From positions 1 through 6,598 of the forward strand of contig JADZBT010000116.1 of NCBI GenBank assembly GCA_020851915.1: a stretch of 6,598 bases of DNA, read 5' to 3'. The position numbers and the translations under genes are program-made. Each line of letters opens with the position of its first letter. Position 1 is the stretch's first letter. Shown here in pieces: positions 6,012 to 6,598 of this stretch. This stretch comes from Alphaproteobacteria bacterium (GTDB lineage: Bacteria > Pseudomonadota > Alphaproteobacteria > Rickettsiales > RI-342). A model generated the notes under the pieces. That model was given only the letters and a program-made list of their open reading frames with translations. It was not told the origin of the DNA and did no database searches.

Positions 6012-6598
6012 ATGACCAATATCATTCATGTGGCAAGCGAAGCAAATCCCTTCAGCAAATCGGGTGGGCTGGCCGAAGTCGCGGGCGATCTTCCCGAGGC
6101 GCAGGCAGCACGGGGCGATACCGTGTTTGTTGTCTCTCCCCGCTACAAGAACCTTCGGGATATTCCCGGCGGATGGGAGCGCGTTGAACTGAAGAACGCC
6201 GCGATCGAAGTGCCGTTCTACGATTCCTGGCAGGACGATAAAAAGAGCCATGACGCCAGCATAGAGGTGTATAAAAGCCCCAAGGGTGTCTATCATGTGC
6301 TGGTATCGCCTCCCGCCGACCATCCCGAATATTTCGTCAACCCATCCGACAAAGACGATCTGGATAAGCTTTACCGTGGCCCGGATCTGGAGAAGCAGAT
6401 GGCTTTCTTGTGCCGTGCCGCATTGCCCGCAGTGGAAAAGGCAGCAAAGAGCGTCTCAAAGGGATTCAAACCAGATGTTGTCATGGGGCATGACTGGCAG
6501 GCAGGAGCGATGGGCGCCATTCTCAGGCACAGCCCTCTCGTGCCTACGGCATGTAAAAAAGCCCGCTTCATTCAGGTGATCCACAATACCTTCGACAA
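6012..6598 (+). CDS. glgA: Glycogen/starch synthase, ADP-glucose type (GT5), N-terminal part, 3' truncated
   Basis: Glycosyltransferase that transfers glucose from ADP-glucose to the growing alpha-1,4-glucan. The frame is open from ATG 6012 to the window end (195 full codons, about 40% of a typical 480-500-residue protein). Seen: MTNIIHVASEANPFSKSGGLAEVAGDLP, in two pieces here, MTNIIHVASEANPF then the K16-S-G-G-L nucleotide-sugar binding motif; VFVVSPRYKN; DHPEYF and later QMAFLCRAAL, as in the usual N-terminal Rossmann domain; and VVMGHDWQAG with HDWQ at residues 160-163, the active-site segment. The usual IHNLAYQG appears here as IHNTFDN, so this is a somewhat divergent member. Base composition is visibly lower in GC than leuS (43% in the 60 bases at 6001-6060 by hand count, 50-55% in others checked), with more AAA and GCA codons. 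It is separated from the Nudix gene by 85 nt and probably has its own promoter, although no clear one was seen. Confidence 0.88.
   Translation, partial: MTNIIHVASEANPFSKSGGLAEVAGDLPEAQAARGDTVFVVSPRYKNLRDIPGGWERVELKNAAIEVPFYDSWQDDKKSHDASIEVYKSPKGVYHVLVSPPADHPEYFVNPSDKDDLDKLYRGPDLEKQMAFLCRAALPAVEKAAKSVSKGFKPDVVMGHDWQAGAMGAILRHSPLVPTACKKARFIQVIHNTFD

Overview
The window comes from a moderately GC-rich proteobacterium, most likely an alphaproteobacterium. The evidence is the core-gene set leuS, lptE, holA in the order often kept in that class, the alphaproteobacterial flavour of the LeuRS and LptE sequences, and an in-frame palindromic repeat in leuS that resembles the protein-coding palindromic elements of Rickettsia and other Alphaproteobacteria. 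No phage, insertion sequence, CRISPR, tRNA or rRNA is visible.

Layout. 1-1775 (+): the C-terminal two thirds of leucyl-tRNA synthetase, carrying a 75-nt perfect-armed palindrome (283-357) that is read through as protein. 1772-3646 (-): a 624-codon gene of unknown function, convergent with leuS, its stop codon sharing a CTAG palindrome with the leuS stop. Its product looks like a chain of about nine or ten degenerate 36-46-residue helical-hairpin repeats followed by a different C-terminal domain. 3647-3758: a 112-nt divergent intergenic region with a short inverted repeat and a CtrA-like TTAA-N7-TTAC site. 3759-4280 (+): lptE, the LPS-assembly lipoprotein. 4277-5329 (+): holA, DNA polymerase III delta, overlapping lptE by ATGA. 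5342-5926 (+): a Nudix hydrolase, 12 nt after holA. Its stop codon forms the loop of a hairpin at 5912-5936. 6012-6598 (+): the N-terminal third or so of an ADP-glucose-type glycogen/starch synthase (GT5), cut by the window edge.

How it fits together. lptE-holA-Nudix reads as one co-directional transcription unit; the glycogen synthase may begin a new one. In many alphaproteobacteria leuS runs directly into lptE and holA. Here the reverse-strand repeat-protein gene sits between them, so lptE must be transcribed from the divergent region rather than by read-through from leuS. The least explained items are the repeat protein and the palindrome inside an essential aminoacyl-tRNA synthetase.
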